Source: Blasia pusilla
Taxonomy: Eukaryota; Marchantiophyta; Marchantiopsida; Blasiales
Length of the DNA stretch: 64,000 bases
Assembly (NCBI GenBank): GCA_050084515.1
Contig: CM114275.1
Span: 4,340,001 to 4,404,000, forward strand
Direction: 5' to 3'
Shown here piece after piece: positions 23,972-41,576 of this stretch. The position numbers and the translations under genes are program-made. The notes beneath the pieces are model-generated. The model had not been told where the DNA came from and made no database searches. It saw only the letters and a program-made list of their open reading frames with translations. The number at the start of each line of letters is the position of its first letter. Position 1 is the stretch's first letter.

Positions 23972-24654
23972 TACTGGACACTAGGCAACTATCTGGACTA
24001 CAATCTAAGAACAGAAGAAGGGCTACTCCACGGGAATAAGCTAGAAGAGAGGAGCTGCAATGAGCTCGAGAACTTCTCTAGGAGAAGTTGTGGCGGCTGC
24101 GTGGCTTGGAAAGGCCCCGGTTAATGTAGGCAATCTGCGGAGCAGCAGAGCAAACCGATGCAAACTTGCTGCTAATGAAAGAAAAAAAAAGAAATACATC
24201 CCGGGTGCTTGAGAGAACACAGTTGGGGAACAATCAAGGGCAGCAGCCTTTCCAAGAGTGACGGACTTGCCGCACATTGAGCGGCCCGGCCCCCACCCTG
24301 ATCCCTAGCACCAACGCTACCAAGCCCACCGAAAATGACCAAGACAAGGCTGCCAAGCAGCAATGCAAGCAACAAGCTTGCAGGATTGGGTTTAGGGTTT
24401 TAGCAACGAGATGGAGCGCCAGGAGCGGATTTACAAGAGAATTCGCCAAAGGAGAACTGGACGTGAGAGACAAGCACTGGAGCAGCAATACGAGACTCAG
24501 CTAAACCCTAAACAAACTGGAGCAGCAGCGCAAATGAAGTCTGTGAAGGCCAGAAATGTGAGCAGCGAGCGGCGAGCCTGCAGGATCCAGCAGCAACAGC
24601 ACCGATAGCTGAATAGCAACGCGAAACTCGGGGAGAGACGGCCACTCAGGCAAG
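23972..24654. other. No gene seen
   Basis: Mixed-composition sequence upstream of the hAT start. It contains frames such as 24277-24504 and 24041-24277 without recognisable similarity. It is probably the 5' part of the transposon or flank. Confidence 0.35.
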
Positions 24655-25130
24655 GAAAATGGCAGAAATGCGAGCAGCGAGGCGGAGCCGCGGAGCAGCA
24701 AAGCAGAGCCGCGAGGCGGAGCAGCAAGGTGGTGACACAAGGCAGCAAGGCGGAGCAGCGAGGCGCGAGCTCGGGAGCGGAGAACATGCGAGGGCGCGAG
24801 GCGGCAAATCAGAGCAAGGCAAAGCAGAGCCACGAGCCGCGGAGCAGCAAATCAGAGCCGCGAGGCGGAGCAGCAAGGCAATGCAGAGCCGCGGAGCAGC
24901 AAAGCAGAGCAGCCAGGCGCGGCAGCAAGGCGGAGGCGCGAGGCAGAGGCGCGAGGCGCGAGCTCAGGAGCGGGAGCAGCAAGGAATCGCGAGCCGCGGA
25001 GCAGCAAAGCAGAGCAGCCAGGCGGAGCAGCAAGGCGGAGGTGCGAGGCGGAGCAGCGAGTCGCGAGCTCAGGAGCGGAGAACATGCGAGGGCGCGAGGC
25101 GGAGCTCTGGAGTCTGGAGGAAGAACATGC
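24655..25130. repeat. Purine-rich minisatellite-like tract
   Basis: About 475 bp of irregular repeats of gcgaggcggagcagcaa and gccgcggagcagcaaagca type words. A longer segment (cgcgagctcnggagcggagaacatgcgagg) recurs at about 24765 and 25060. The scarcity of T on the plus strand leaves several frames open at once on both strands, so the long frames here are not evidence of genes. Confidence 0.7.
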
Positions 25131-26103
25131 GAATGAGGCCTCAGGGGCCCGCAATGGGGTCTCCACCCCAGTGCGGGCCCCCAAGGGGTATGACACTTCT
25201 AGTTGGAACCATCCGATCCAGATCGGACGAGTGTGCTTCTTGTGCCCTAAATGAGCGGACGGTCTAGATCCAGCCGTCTCCTCCTTAGCGAATCCTGACC
25301 ACTCATACTTTTCCGGCAGCCGGCACTCCAAGCGGCCAAAAACTGTCCGCCGGTAATCGCACTCCAGCCACTAGCCGGTTTCCCTACCCGGACGGCGCAC
25401 TTTCCGACAACTTCCTGCCGGGAAATAGTCAAATTCCGGCGCCAAGTCGGCTCGCCTGCCAGTTGCCGATATGTACCCAATTTCACCCGGAATTGCTGTT
25501 GGGAAGTTCTTCTGTTCGTCGGAAATTTCAAATTTCTGCCGGCCGGGGTTACTCGTAACCCCGGATCTCTCCAAACATTGGACGTAACTTCAACAAGGGA
25601 CCACGGAATACGATTATACGAGTCCATGAGACCCGTGGGAAGGTTGGCAGCAACAAGGACGCGCCTTGCTGTCCCGGCTCAGATTCTAGACACTTGGATT
25701 TGCTGCTAGTTGTTGTCTCAAACTTGAGAGTTTCATTGAAACTTTCATCGCGAGCTGAGATCCTCCGTTCCACAAAAGATAAGGACCACCACTTTTGCAT
25801 CTCTGTTTTAATGAGACGTAGCGGTATATGGTCATTCATGAGGCCATATTGGTTACTTTTTCTCTTCCCTTCTAGATTAATACATATTTTAAGGAGAAAT
25901 CCTAGCTCATATTCGGAACTCCGTGAGGTCTATCCAATTTCTTTTCAATTTTATTTTATATTGAAAAGTAGAATGAAGCCTTAAGTAACTAGACTGATTC
26001 ATTATCTTCTTTTTTCTTGATTGAGAGAACTGGATAGAAGAAGGAAAAAATAAGTGAAACCTTTTCCCCCAATTTGTAAAGGGAAACATATGAAAAATTT
26101 TTA
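25131..26103. other. No gene seen
   Basis: GC-rich until about 25680 with many CCGG words (25300-25560), then AT-rich. No domain-like frame. Confidence 0.4.
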
Positions 26104-26182
26104 ACCAAAATTACTGATCAATTATCATTAATATTCATGCATAGATATGTATTTTCTACTCTTATGTCATCATTTTTATTGT
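26104..26182 (+). repeat. 79-bp direct repeat, copy 1
   Basis: Begins accaaaattactgatcaatt and ends tttttattgt. It recurs at 26899-26977 with about one mismatch (atagatatg versus atagatttg). Confidence 0.85.
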
Positions 26183-26847
26183 TGAATTTTAAAATTTCAT
26201 CATGAAGCCAATATCTTCACATTACCATTCTCTATTTGTTGGGTCCTCTAATTTCCAAAAGTTTGACTTATTGCATTGTACGGGCAACAAATTATAAGTT
26301 TCGGTGATGCAGAGGGAGTTCGATTAGATAAAGGGCTTTAATAATATAAGGGTCACTATGGAAATTTTGGAGAAAAGGAAGATAAGTTTTCTCTACCTTG
26401 TGGAGCAAGTGCATGTTACTTGTGCCCTTCAACCACCTTTTATAAATCTTCCGTTGAAGGCTTCTCGCAATCGGAGATGCTCACGAGTTAGAAGTCCACT
26501 CATAGAGATTAGGCCTTGTTTTCCCTCTCTCCATCAAGATTACACAAAAATGAACTTGCCATCGTGGCCCCGCACTCAGGTTTGTTGGGAACCCACGTCA
26601 CCCTCACATGGGCAAGGCACGGGGATGGGTGTTGGGGCAGGTTGCAAGTGTAGGGTGGGAGACATGATTTTTTTGTTTCAAGAAAAAATATTTAAAATCC
26701 CTACACCCTCACCCCTCTTTCTTTCCCCGTCCCTCCTAGGTGGTTGGACATCAAGCGGGTTGGGGATAGGTTGGCCGAGGTGCGGGAATGTCGGGAAATG
26801 GCGAGCACGAATGCAAGACACTGGATGTGGGGTGTGGGAAACATTTT

Positions 26848-27001
26848 CCGCATGGACATGTCTGCCCTAAGACGTGCGGAAGTCAATGAATTTTTTACAC
26901 CAAAATTACTGATCAATTATCATTAATATTCATGCATAGATTTGTATTTTCTACTCTTATGTCATCATTTTTATTGTCTTAGGGCAGACATGTCCATGCG
27001 G
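26848..27001. repeat. 25-bp perfect inverted repeat around a 79-bp repeat copy
   Basis: Arms at 26848-26872 (begins ccgcatggacatgtctg) and 26977-27001 (its reverse complement). Each inverted arm has gaagtcaatgaa on its 3' side (directly repeated at about 26879 and 27002). The arrangement looks like a local rearrangement product. Confidence 0.85.
26899..26977 (+). repeat. 79-bp direct repeat, copy 2
   Basis: Second copy of 26104-26182. It sits in the loop between the two arms of the 25-bp inverted repeat at 26848-27001. Confidence 0.85.
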
Positions 27002-31246
<4,245 letters not shown>

Positions 31247-34199
31247 ACCAAATCTACTCTCCTAATGAGAGGCTTGGGTTACGCACGCAAGGCAAGGAAG
31301 ACAATAGCTTCGCCGCCTCATACCACCTGGTTCAACAAAAAGAGAATGAGCTCTCAAACTCTTTCTCTTGGAGGTATATCCCCTTCCCTCTTCTAAGCTC
31401 TCTCCACAATAACCTATGCTCGCAAGTCATCTCCTTGGCTCTTGACCTGATGTAGCGGGTCAAGGACCACTTCCCAAAGTGAAAAGTAAAATATACCAAA
31501 AAATGGTAACTTATCTGAAATAATAAGCTCCTCAATATGGCTCCAAATGAGCCGAAAAAAGGGGAAATCTACTCTCTCAAGTTACCCGTGGCCTCACCAG
31601 GTCATCCTGAACCGCTTGAGGCTGTCCTTCACTACTTGCAAAGGCTCACTACTAGATCTCACTCATATATCCTAAAAGACGTGACACCCTGGGTTCTCGC
31701 AGTCCGTATCCAAGCCCGCCCCACCCCCACATAGTATAGCAACCTCATCTAGTCATTCATTTTGTAGCGCACACCAAGCCCGATCCTCGCTCACAAAGGC
31801 TTACTTTGAGCTTGCATCGGCTAGCCCTACGGTTACGTAAGGCCTGCACTAGCACGCATAAGGGTTGTTGGGCCCGTAGTGTGCGCTGGCTGGCTATGGG
31901 CCCTAAAAGCCTTATACAAGATTAGCCGCATGCCTTGTGCGGGCTAGGTGCGGACCATGCATGAGCTAACGGCCCACACATCCATTCGATTCGTTGGCCA
32001 CCTCCTTTAATCTGATACTACATCCGTTCTTGCCTCTCAAGCGTGCACGGGCCACCGGGGTACCAAAAAAACATGGGCAAGGGTCTCGTTGGGCATGTTT
32101 GTCCAATATGTCCATTTCCCCGTTCAACCATGGCATTGGTATATGATCAGAGAAATCCCAACCTTCTTTCTTTACATCTCCTAAGCTCTTTTTATATATA
32201 TAACTATAAATATAAATATAAATATATAAATGTATGTATTTATTTATTTATTCTATCTTTCATCTCTTCATTTGAGTTTCCCATGTATATCTATTCATTC
32301 CAATATTAAAAAAACCTCAAAATTATCCTTCAACCCTAATTGTAGAAAAAGTAAATCTTACCCATTACTAGTAGCAAAGTAGCTTCCCTCACTTAATCCC
32401 CTTGTTAATCTCTAATGTGTAATTTCCTTTTAATTTGATTAGAAAAATACCTCCCAAAACCTCCCTCTTCATGCTCCTCTTCCTTGCTTTGAGAAAAGAA
32501 AATAAAGAAAAATCTCCACTATACCCTACTAAAATAACTTCAATCTACTTACTTTTAAAGAGGAAATTTAAGACCTTCTCCTCCTCTTTCTTAAATCCTT
32601 TGACAATATTTTAGGTCTGCATAAACTTGGTCATAAAGGTATATATTTAGAAAATTTGAAGCTAGTTTACGGCATTCAAATTTCAAGGAACTCATGATCA
32701 TGAAGACACACCTTTGGTTAAAAGGCACGTTTTTAACTTGGAGATTATTTGCGTGAAAAGACATATAACCAAAACCATTCCTTTATAGAAAAGATATTAA
32801 GAAAAATTCAACATATCTATTGGAAGGCTAGGAAGTTATATTTAATTTTGCAAAATAGACCTTGCTTGGATACCACATGTTCCACATGTACGTTCGTATG
32901 GGAGAAAGCCTTCTCACTTGCAAAAACTTTCTTGAGTCATATACTCTCAAAAGAATTTCTTCTTTTGAGACTATTGAATTTTAGTGCGTAGCACAAGTCA
33001 TCCTAGTAACAAAACTGATTCTCCTCCCTTATTATTAGAGAGAGTTATTTTACTTTTCAAACTATTTTCTTTTTAATACTTGGAATTTTCAATTTATAAA
33101 TTTTTTAACAAATATGATTTTTCAAAATTGATTTAAAATAACACTTGAAAATTTTAAAAATTAACTATCATTTTGGAAGGTAATTTAAATAGCACGCTTC
33201 TTATACTAGTATTTGAAAAAAAATTTATATTGGTTGGGTTGAAACGTAGATCATCTTATATTCTTTACGCCCCAACTTAAAGGCCTTCCCCCGGAGGTGC
33301 GTGCAAAACTACATTGTGCACATGCACTAGAGTGCTCCAATGAATCCCTGAAGTGATGTGGACCAATAGAATTCATGAAATGTCTCTACGATTAGGCTTT
33401 TCGGTCACTTGCCAACGCTATGCACATGCTGCGCGGGTTTGTATTGAAGTCTCTTTGTAGCCGCCATTATTACTTACTTCGTCGGTGATCTATCACACAT
33501 TCCAGCAATAGTCTTCATTTTATGGTTTTGTGTCTGGCATTATAAAGTTTTGTATTGATTACCTTTATTTTGTATTGTAGCATCCTTTGTATGTCTTAGT
33601 ATGTGAAACTTGATGTACAACCCAAATGTCATTAATGGTAAAAAAAAAATTCCCTAACAATTAGCATTACATTTGGTTCCCATCCTATTAATAGAGTATA
33701 CTCAACTTTGTATCATACACACTATTGCATAGTCTCTCGGTTTGCATAGCCTATATAGTATCTCTCCGTGGCCTACGGAGTGTCTCCTTGTGGTTTGTAT
33801 TGAATGCATGCGTAGTGTCTCCCTACCTGATTTCTGAATTATTGGCCTCGTCTAGTATCGAAGATCAATATACACAAAAGTAGATGTTATATTTTCTTCT
33901 ATGTGGTTTGTATTGAAAACTACTGTACAAAATTAGATGTTCATATCTTTGAAAAACAATTTTTTAATTTTTTTATATTGTGAGTCCTTTTTTTATCCAT
34001 GCCATTTACATTTTAGTATTATTTTTCTTTAAATAACACCCCACCCCACTTTTGGATGGCTACACTAGTTAGATATTGAAATAAAAATTCACGTTTAAAT
34101 TTTGAAGAAAATAAATATATACAATATTTTCTTTATTCCCCTTACATGATTTTCTTTACGACCCTTACAATTCTCATTATTTGTTTTTCCATCTAACCT
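31247..34199. other. No gene seen
   Basis: AT-rich non-coding DNA. The frame 31537-31734 has an unremarkable composition, and no similarity is recognised. Confidence 0.4.
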
Positions 34200-35700
34200 A
34201 TCCTCGTGCGTACTAGGTTACGTTTTCTCCCAAAGGGGCCGCCCATGGGTTTATGTAGTTCTTTTCCATACCGTCTGAAAAATGGAATATCCACAGGCGT
34301 GAATGGGTTGCGCAGGATCATGGGTCGATTTTTTCATGTCAGTGGTAATCATGACGATCGATCCGTTTACATAAGGTCCGAAAAAATTGATGATAGTGCG
34401 CAACGCGCCTAATGTTGCCACGACAATTGCAGCACTGCGTTCCGGATCTGATACCACACCTTTCGATTCCGGATCGTAGGGTCTCAATCGTTATTCCTAA
34501 TTGCAAACAAAGCTGCTGCTGCTGCGGCTGCTGCAAGCTTGAGTCCAAACACTTGCGGGACACATTGCGTAGGCAATCGCGCCAGACCTAACCCGAAGTG
34601 ACGGAGCACACCATCAGACGGATCGTGCAATCTACGCCAAGAAGCGCAGCGCATCGACGATGAATTGCCCAGGGCATCCGGCGTTGTTGTAGGCCTTGTT
34701 CGCAGCAGTAATCATGCGACATCGCGAACGCCCGGACTGTAGCGGCAGCCTATCATTGTGCGGACCACAGCGTTTTGACACATCTTGACTCGATTGTCCG
34801 AACAGTGTGTCTGACTGCACAGGTTGCGATAGCGGGGAAGGCCCCCTTCTTTCGTTTCAGGGCCGGTTATAGCATGCGGGTTTTTCTCCCTCTCTACCCG
34901 CACTTTTGTTCCTCTGATGGGTGTTCCATCGAGCGTTTTTTTATTGAAGCTTCTTCATTTCATTGTTTTTGATGCGAGTTCTTAGATTTTTTTTTAATCT
35001 CTGCTGGGTTTTCCATCAAGCGCTTTTATTGAAGTTAATCGTTTCCGATGCGAGCTCTTAGAAGGACCAAACCAAGACATGAATAGAAGGAGAGAGAACG
35101 AGGACTCCATGAAAAGCGGAACAACAGAAGGAGATGGGGAGCAATAAAGATCTTGTAAGAGTGGTAAAAGAGTGGAGGGCGAACGGATCCCGGTGTTCAG
35201 CTAGGGTCCTCGGTCGGATCGGATTCGCAGGCGGTGGAGTCTCATGCGACCGCCACCTGGGAGATCACGAAGCTGCACGGGAAGTTTCGGATCTGCAACA
35301 GGACAAAGCTTGGAATGTCTATTTTGAAACGGGGAATAGGAATCCTATTCTTATATCTGTCGTAACAGTAGCGCAGCCTGTGGGGCGTGTCATTTCTCGC
35401 CCTGTGGGGCTTTCATATGGTAGTTCGCCCGTCGGGCACGGGAGGTTCTCTTATGGGACACATCCCGCCTGCTCGCGTGGATGTGGTCTCTCAACCCTAA
35501 AAAACATGCCCATCTTTACCTGGCAATAAAAGCTCCGAGTTGTCGATCCCTCACGCTAACCAAGGTGTCGTGCCGCCCGGCCGCACCGTCATGCCCAACA
35601 ATCCTATGTGTCTCCTTCGTTGCCTTCGCAGGTGTTGTCTATGCTTTCGAGCCGGAGTTGATTGTGTGTGACACCTTTGTGAGCTATGATGCTTGTAATT
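34200..35700. other. Island of coding-like composition, unrecognised
   Basis: The base composition rises to gene-like values. Minus-strand pieces such as YDPESKGVVSDPERSAAI, MITAANKAYNNAGCPGQ and a poly-Gln stretch (34500-34540) look more protein-like than chance but lie in different frames and match no family I know. They could be relic exons of a decayed gene. The plus frame 35134-35529 shows no domain. Confidence 0.3.
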
Positions 35701-38700
35701 GATGATGGGGGAGAAGTATGAGCAAAGTGGTGAGCGTTTTTCTAAAATTCAAAGGAGATAGGATTGGTTTGGTGAAGAAGTCATAAGTACTTAGAAGAAC
35801 TTGCACAAGTTGTAAGGACAAGCTAGGAGCAAAATTCTGTTCGAGAGCAAGTGGAAAATCTCTCGTTTAGATGTGTTGAGGAGGTTGAATGGAGGAGTAG
35901 CTACCGATGATGAAGATGAACTTTCATATCAACCGAACATATGGGATGCAAATCTATGGAGTGAAGTTTACCAAGTGACCAACCGAGAATAGTGTGCAAG
36001 GCTTTCGTCAAAATCAGGTAGATTGGATATCTCTTCAACTATCCATTGAATTCGAAGACTATGGATGGGTATAGATATTGGAGGAGAACAAGAAGATGCA
36101 AGAGCATGGGATGGTTATTTGAGAAACTTTTGGAGCTTTCAGCTAGAAACCAGGAACTGTAGAGGTGTGACTTTTAATGGAAGTAGTACAAAATACTAGA
36201 TAAGATAGGAGTGTAACATGTAAGGACTATCTTTTTTAGGAGAAAAGGATCGCTTTGTAATTCTTGAGTGCAAAGATACCTGAGGATCCTTGTGAAGTAA
36301 AGAATTAGATTTCCTGCTTTTATCCAAATGTATATGTGTTGCATTCCTTGAATCGATGTGGGTTAGAGTTTGTGGTGTTACAAGGGAAGATCTAAAGAAG
36401 GAAGAAATCTGTATCATAATTGTTGACAATCTATATACTTGTAAGGGAAGAGTGTTTCCATTGGATTGAGACTCTTAGTGTTGTACAATGAATTATCTTT
36501 CATGAGAAGAGATTCATGTTTGTAAGAAGAAGTTGTGGATAGAATATTTGGAAGGACGAGACCTTAAATTAAAGCAAAAAATCAACCAACATTCGGATCT
36601 TTCAAAGAAGGAAAGCAAGGAAGAACTTTACCCTCTTCAGTATCTCTGTTTTTCAAGGAGGATTGATTGGGTTGTGGTAAATAACTTATCCAAGAAAGTC
36701 AAGAGATTCCTTCCCAGGATTCATTCTACCTACAACCAATAAGTGGAAGAATTGTTAAGTGGCTAAGTATTAATATTGTATAAATGGAAGAAGGACTATT
36801 ATGATAAACTTGGATTTCTTAATTTATTAATTTCCTCTCTGAACGAATCCGATTAAGTAGAAATTATATTAATTTTATTCTTAAGTATGACATGACCTTA
36901 ATGGCCCCGTAATTTGGACCTTTATTTATGGCTATGCTAACTCTTTTACAACCACGTCTGACACTTGTATCAAAGTCATGCTAATAGCCAACCATTGACT
37001 CACTTGATGATAGTTTGTGATTTTATTTACGGTTTAGACACCAGTGAAAAATCAATTGCACCAAGCAAAGTTTCCAAGTTATAGCCTGTGATAACTTGTT
37101 ATGTTGCATTGACATTTGCTGTCAAGTTGATGATGAGTTCTTGAAAGAACCTCTTGTGGTTCTTCAATAGAATGTGATCGACTTAACAATTATAAGTGGA
37201 GATCGAGGTGTTATTTTGCATTATGAAGATCTTCACTCAATACGCCATGTTGAATTGCAAAATATCATATGCATGCCGCTAACAATTGCTAGTGAGTTGG
37301 GGTGCTAGGACACTCTTAGAGGGGAGTGTTAGAGCTGCATTAGCTGCTCATTGAGGTTTTGTTATGCATGTAGCTATAGTGTGATGCCTTCAGCTTTAAA
37401 GCACTATCATGCCGCTTGTGGTTGTATTGTGCCATATCACTCAAGGATACATAATATTGTCATTGTATTTATGTATATTTGTTGTTGTCGCCATGCCATG
37501 TCACTTCCAACCATGTCATTTTGTTGTTTTTTATGTTGTTCTATGCTAGTCGTAGTCTTATTGTATCACCATTGATCCCACATTTGTGCCAATGTTGATG
37601 AGGTTGAGTGGTTAACGATAAGAGGGAGAAAATATTCCACTTGTCAAGAGGGGCGACATCAGCATGACTACCATACCCATGTTACCTGGTCTTCTCCCGT
37701 CCTACATATTTAGGATTGTCCTATGGTGTTGGGAACTTAAGGGTTGTGTTGGATGGTCAAGGATAGGTATGAGAGTGATTCATGTATGGATTTTAGGGAG
37801 GTATATACCTTTGGAGGATATTTTCTTGCTGCTGCTAGGACAAAGGTGATGTAAATCAATCTAGAGGGTTATCACACCATGTTGCTTTCCATATGTACTA
37901 GATGATATGAGGGTGTAGATGATAGTGTTGTAGCTGACATAATTTTTGATTTTTCTGATGGTTGCTTTGGGGAGAGCGATAGTGAGAGTTTACCATGCAA
38001 GAGGGGCACGGGAATCATCACTACTATGGTAGATGGGAGGCAACTTAGATAGGACTATATAGATAATATCCGGGCCTTAGTGCAATTCTTTTGATTCCTT
38101 ATTTTGAGAGATCATATGTGACCTACTCTCAAGTGGTGACATATGTATAGGTCACCCCTCCCTTTGTATGAGGTGATAAGCACTTGGTAGGTTCTCTTTT
38201 AGAAGTGTCATGCAACACTACGCTATGCCTTGGCTAGTAAGAGCTCAAGGTGATTTGGCCATTAGAGAGAGCGCCCTTTTGTGAGAGGACTTGGCCTTCC
38301 CTCACACATTTGGTGCTTTGAGAGAGGACTATGTTTAAGCTTGTAGGGAGTAAGTACACTTTATACTCTAGGTGAGTTTTGTGCACAGATTGCCCATGGA
38401 TCATCAAGGAGGAGATATACCCCTTAAAGGCTCATTTGAGCCTTTGTTTTTATATTACACCATAGATCCATAGACACACTAGAGGAGTAAGCTTGAGCGA
38501 TGTCTAGATTCCTTTGAGTTGGGGGTGAGCTAGGATTGTATATAGAGATCATATCTTGTAGAGTTTTGTGCATTTGCATCATATTTGAATGTTGGTAGTT
38601 ACTAATCAATAGAGGAAAGAGATCGACCATTAGTTTCAACTTGTTTATTTTATATTGGGGTATTTCCATGTTGTTTATGTATAGGTGAACAAATTTTCAT

Positions 38701-38970
38701 GGGATTCATTGTTAGATAGGTCTTAGACTTTTATGCATGACAATTGATGTATGCTAGAAACAATAGCTATTCACACGACACCACAATGTCTTTTCATGGA
38801 TTTGAGAGGAGAGTCAATGAGAGTACTAGTGGAGGATTCACATAAAACGGAGTGAGGCACAAAGTGTTTGTATTTTAAGAACCCTAGCAACTCTTGTATG
38901 AGTTATCCTCAAAGGAGGAGAGGACACCAAAGAGTTAGTTCTTAAGCTTGTCATAGGGATCCACCACTTA
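35701..38970. other. No gene seen
   Basis: AT-rich sequence with scattered short frames. A small perfect palindrome (aaaggctc/gagccttt with a 4-base loop) lies at about 38426-38445. It may be further decayed retroelement, judging from the gag relic immediately downstream. Confidence 0.35.
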
Positions 38971-39465
38971 TACCATACTTAATCGTAGGAGATGACAAAC
39001 CATAGTCAAAAGTTGGTCCTATGATGATTCTTAGATGAAATTGACACCTTCAAGCTATATGAATTTAAATACTTAGAGGGTTTACCGATGGATGATTATC
39101 ATGAGTTTCAATTCCAACTTTGCATGTAGTAGAGTTTCAAGCAGGAAGGTTGTACAAGTGTACATGCCCAAGCTATGTGGTGTCATAAGTCATATGTTAA
39201 TGCCCACATTGAAAAAAAAGATAGAACATCTAGCTTGTATGGAGGGCAAGGATATTCTATTGACCAGAAGGTGACTCAAGCTAGTTGGTAGACATTGTAT
39301 TCATTCAACTTGCTTGTGGAGTTCTTTGAGGAGTTGAGAAGGAGCTACTAAGGGGCCTTAAAACTTGGGCAACATAGAAAGAGAACACTTAAGAAAGTTG
39401 GAGCGCCCAAAGGAGTCATAGGCTTAGGTATAGGTGGTCCTCGAGGATGATGTGGTGGTGGGTAT
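38970..39465 (+). pseudogene. Decayed gypsy gag relic, left half
   Basis: The stretch around 39070-39110 reads EGLPMDDYHEF, matching EGPPMDDYMEF in the gag of the gypsy element at 49,790. The preceding bases also align loosely with its FDTWCDYQEIRTPTRF segment. The frame is broken. The relic stops at the left edge of the CACTA element and seems to resume at 47,250. It is older than everything inserted into it. Confidence 0.5.
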
Positions 39466-39483
39466 CACTAGAAAAAATCATGG
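39466..39483 (+). repeat. CACTA left terminal inverted repeat
   Basis: CACTAGAAAAAATCATGG, preceded by target duplication tat. It pairs with 47228-47246 with one indel and one mismatch. Confidence 0.88.
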
Positions 39484-40353
39484 TTTTAATAACTGGCTCA
39501 TATGACTCATTTTAGTCATATATAACCATAAATGACTAGCCATGACTGGTAACTCATAGAGTCATAAAAGCCTAGTCATGTACCATGTCATGACTAGAGT
39601 CATTTAGAGATGATTCATGGAGTCATTTTGTTATATGACTAACACGTCTTCAAGCCATTGCACGTGTGAAACCATAGTCATATAGTATGATTGCCATGTT
39701 AGCATGTGACGTGGCAGCTACATAAAGTGAACAAGGTATGTGTGGACACGTGGTTATGAAGTTTTATGACTAAGTCATATTCATAAATTCACTTATGTAT
39801 ATCACCGAGTCATGAAGCATGACTCAATCATATTGATTATTGTGACTTGATTAAATAACTGGATATGACTGAGTCATACTATACAATTCAGTCATATTGA
39901 TCAATTTAAATTGTCAAAATTACTTTATATTATTGAATCGGAAAATTCTACTGAGTCATATTGATCACCTTAATTTGTCTAAATGACTTGAGATTATTGA
40001 GTCATAAGTGTATAGTGAGTAATATTGATCACCTTAATATGTCTTAATGATTGGAGATTATTGGGGAAAAAGTTTATATCGAGTTATAATGATCACTCTA
40101 GTTTGTCTAAATGACTAAATGTGGATGAGTCATAAACTATGACAATCATATTGACTCATATTTTATGACTACGAGTCATAAAATATGACCAAGTCATAAT
40201 GATGAATTTGCAATACTTAAATGACTGATTTACATTAATCATAAAACATGGACGAGATATGTTGATGGAGTTGCTCCATTTAAATGACTATATTTGCTTG
40301 TAAATGGTGTTTTGAGCTTTAGTGTAAAAAAAAGTTTTTTTTATAGTATGTAT

Positions 40354-40665
40354 TGTGGAAAATTGCTAAACAAGCATAACTGGTGGAAAACGGCTCTCAC
40401 ACACACACCCCACCATGTAGAACAAAACTTACAATGAGAGAATAAGTGGAGGCTGGTCCTCTTCTCAATTATATAGGATATGTACAAGCAACTCTAACCC
40501 TACCCTTAACCATAGTCTCAACTTAGACTAACTGTGATTAACTAACCCTAGTTAAGATAATCGTGCTTAATTGACTAACCAAGATTAAGCTTCCCAACTT
40601 TGTGTGAGTACCAAATGTAGCAGTTCTGGTGTCTCATGAGTTTGATAGTAACTCAATCTTTAATA
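40354..40665 (-). repeat. Copia 3' LTR
   Basis: 312 bp, from tgtggaaaattgc to atctttaata on the plus strand. It aligns end to end with 45023-45334. On the element strand it ends in CCACA. Confidence 0.92.
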
Positions 40666-41450
40666 CTCACCCTCAAGCTCATATCGATATCTCTAATGCC
40701 TAAATCCTTTCTAAACATCTCAAATTTATCTCTAGACAATGCCTTTGTAAAGATGTCAGCAATTTGCTGATCTGTACATATATACGCAAGATCAATTTCT
40801 CCTGCAATCACTTTCTCTCTGATAAAATGATAGTGCACCTCAACATGCTTTCTACGAGAATGAAACACAAGCTTATTAGCAAGCTTGATGCTACTAATAT
40901 TGTCTGTATATATTACACTAGGTCCTAAGTTACTAACACCAATCTCAACAAGTAATCAATGAAGCCACACCGCCTCACATGCTGCATTGGTTGCTCCTCT
41001 ATACTCAGCCTCTGTTGAAGATAAAGCAATTGTAGGTTGCTTCTTTGAAGCCCAACTTATAGTTGCACTTCCCAAAGTAAATGAATAACATGATGTGGAG
41101 AGTCGATTCGACACGCTTCTTGCCCAATCAACATCTGTGAATCGATGTAATTGAAAACTTGGAGAAGGTTCAAATTGAAGCCCGAATTGAATAGAGAATT
41201 TCACATACCGCATAATCCTTCTTACATCATCAAGATGAGGTTTTCCAGGTGCTTGCATAAACTGGCTCACTAGGCCAACAACATAGCTCAAATTTGGTCT
41301 GGTTATAGTTAGATCGATCAAACTTCCAACCATGCATCTGTACATATTAGAATCTGAAAGCAACTCTCCTTCATCCATTCTTAGCTTCACGCTCTGGTCC
41401 AATGGTATAGAGATTAGCTTACAAGCCGTCATACCATATTTTGAAAGCAT
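40653..41450 (-). pseudogene. Copia RNase H
   Basis: Shows YRCMVGSLIDLTITRPNLSY, FTDVDWARSVSNRLSTSCY, IALSSTEAEYRGATNAACEA and, after a break near 40900, the C-terminal IADIFTKALSRDKFE. All are standard for copia RNase H. The frame stops near 40950 and resumes at 40868. Confidence 0.9.
40666..40680 (-). other. Copia polypurine tract
   Basis: Element strand GAGCTTGAGGGTGAG immediately before the 3' LTR, the standard plus-strand priming site. Confidence 0.8.
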
Positions 41451-41576
41451 ATGAAGAGCATATTATCGTTGTGGTAACCACATGCTCTCTCCAACCTTGA
41501 TAAACTCAATACCAAGGAAGTACTTGAATTCTCCCAAATCCTTCATATCAAAATCTGCTTGTAACTTAAGCTTGAC

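Noticed and set aside
24501-25331. Several overlapping frames of 70-200 codons on both strands
   Set aside because: Composition effect of the purine-rich repeat. No domain, and mutually overlapping frames are all open.
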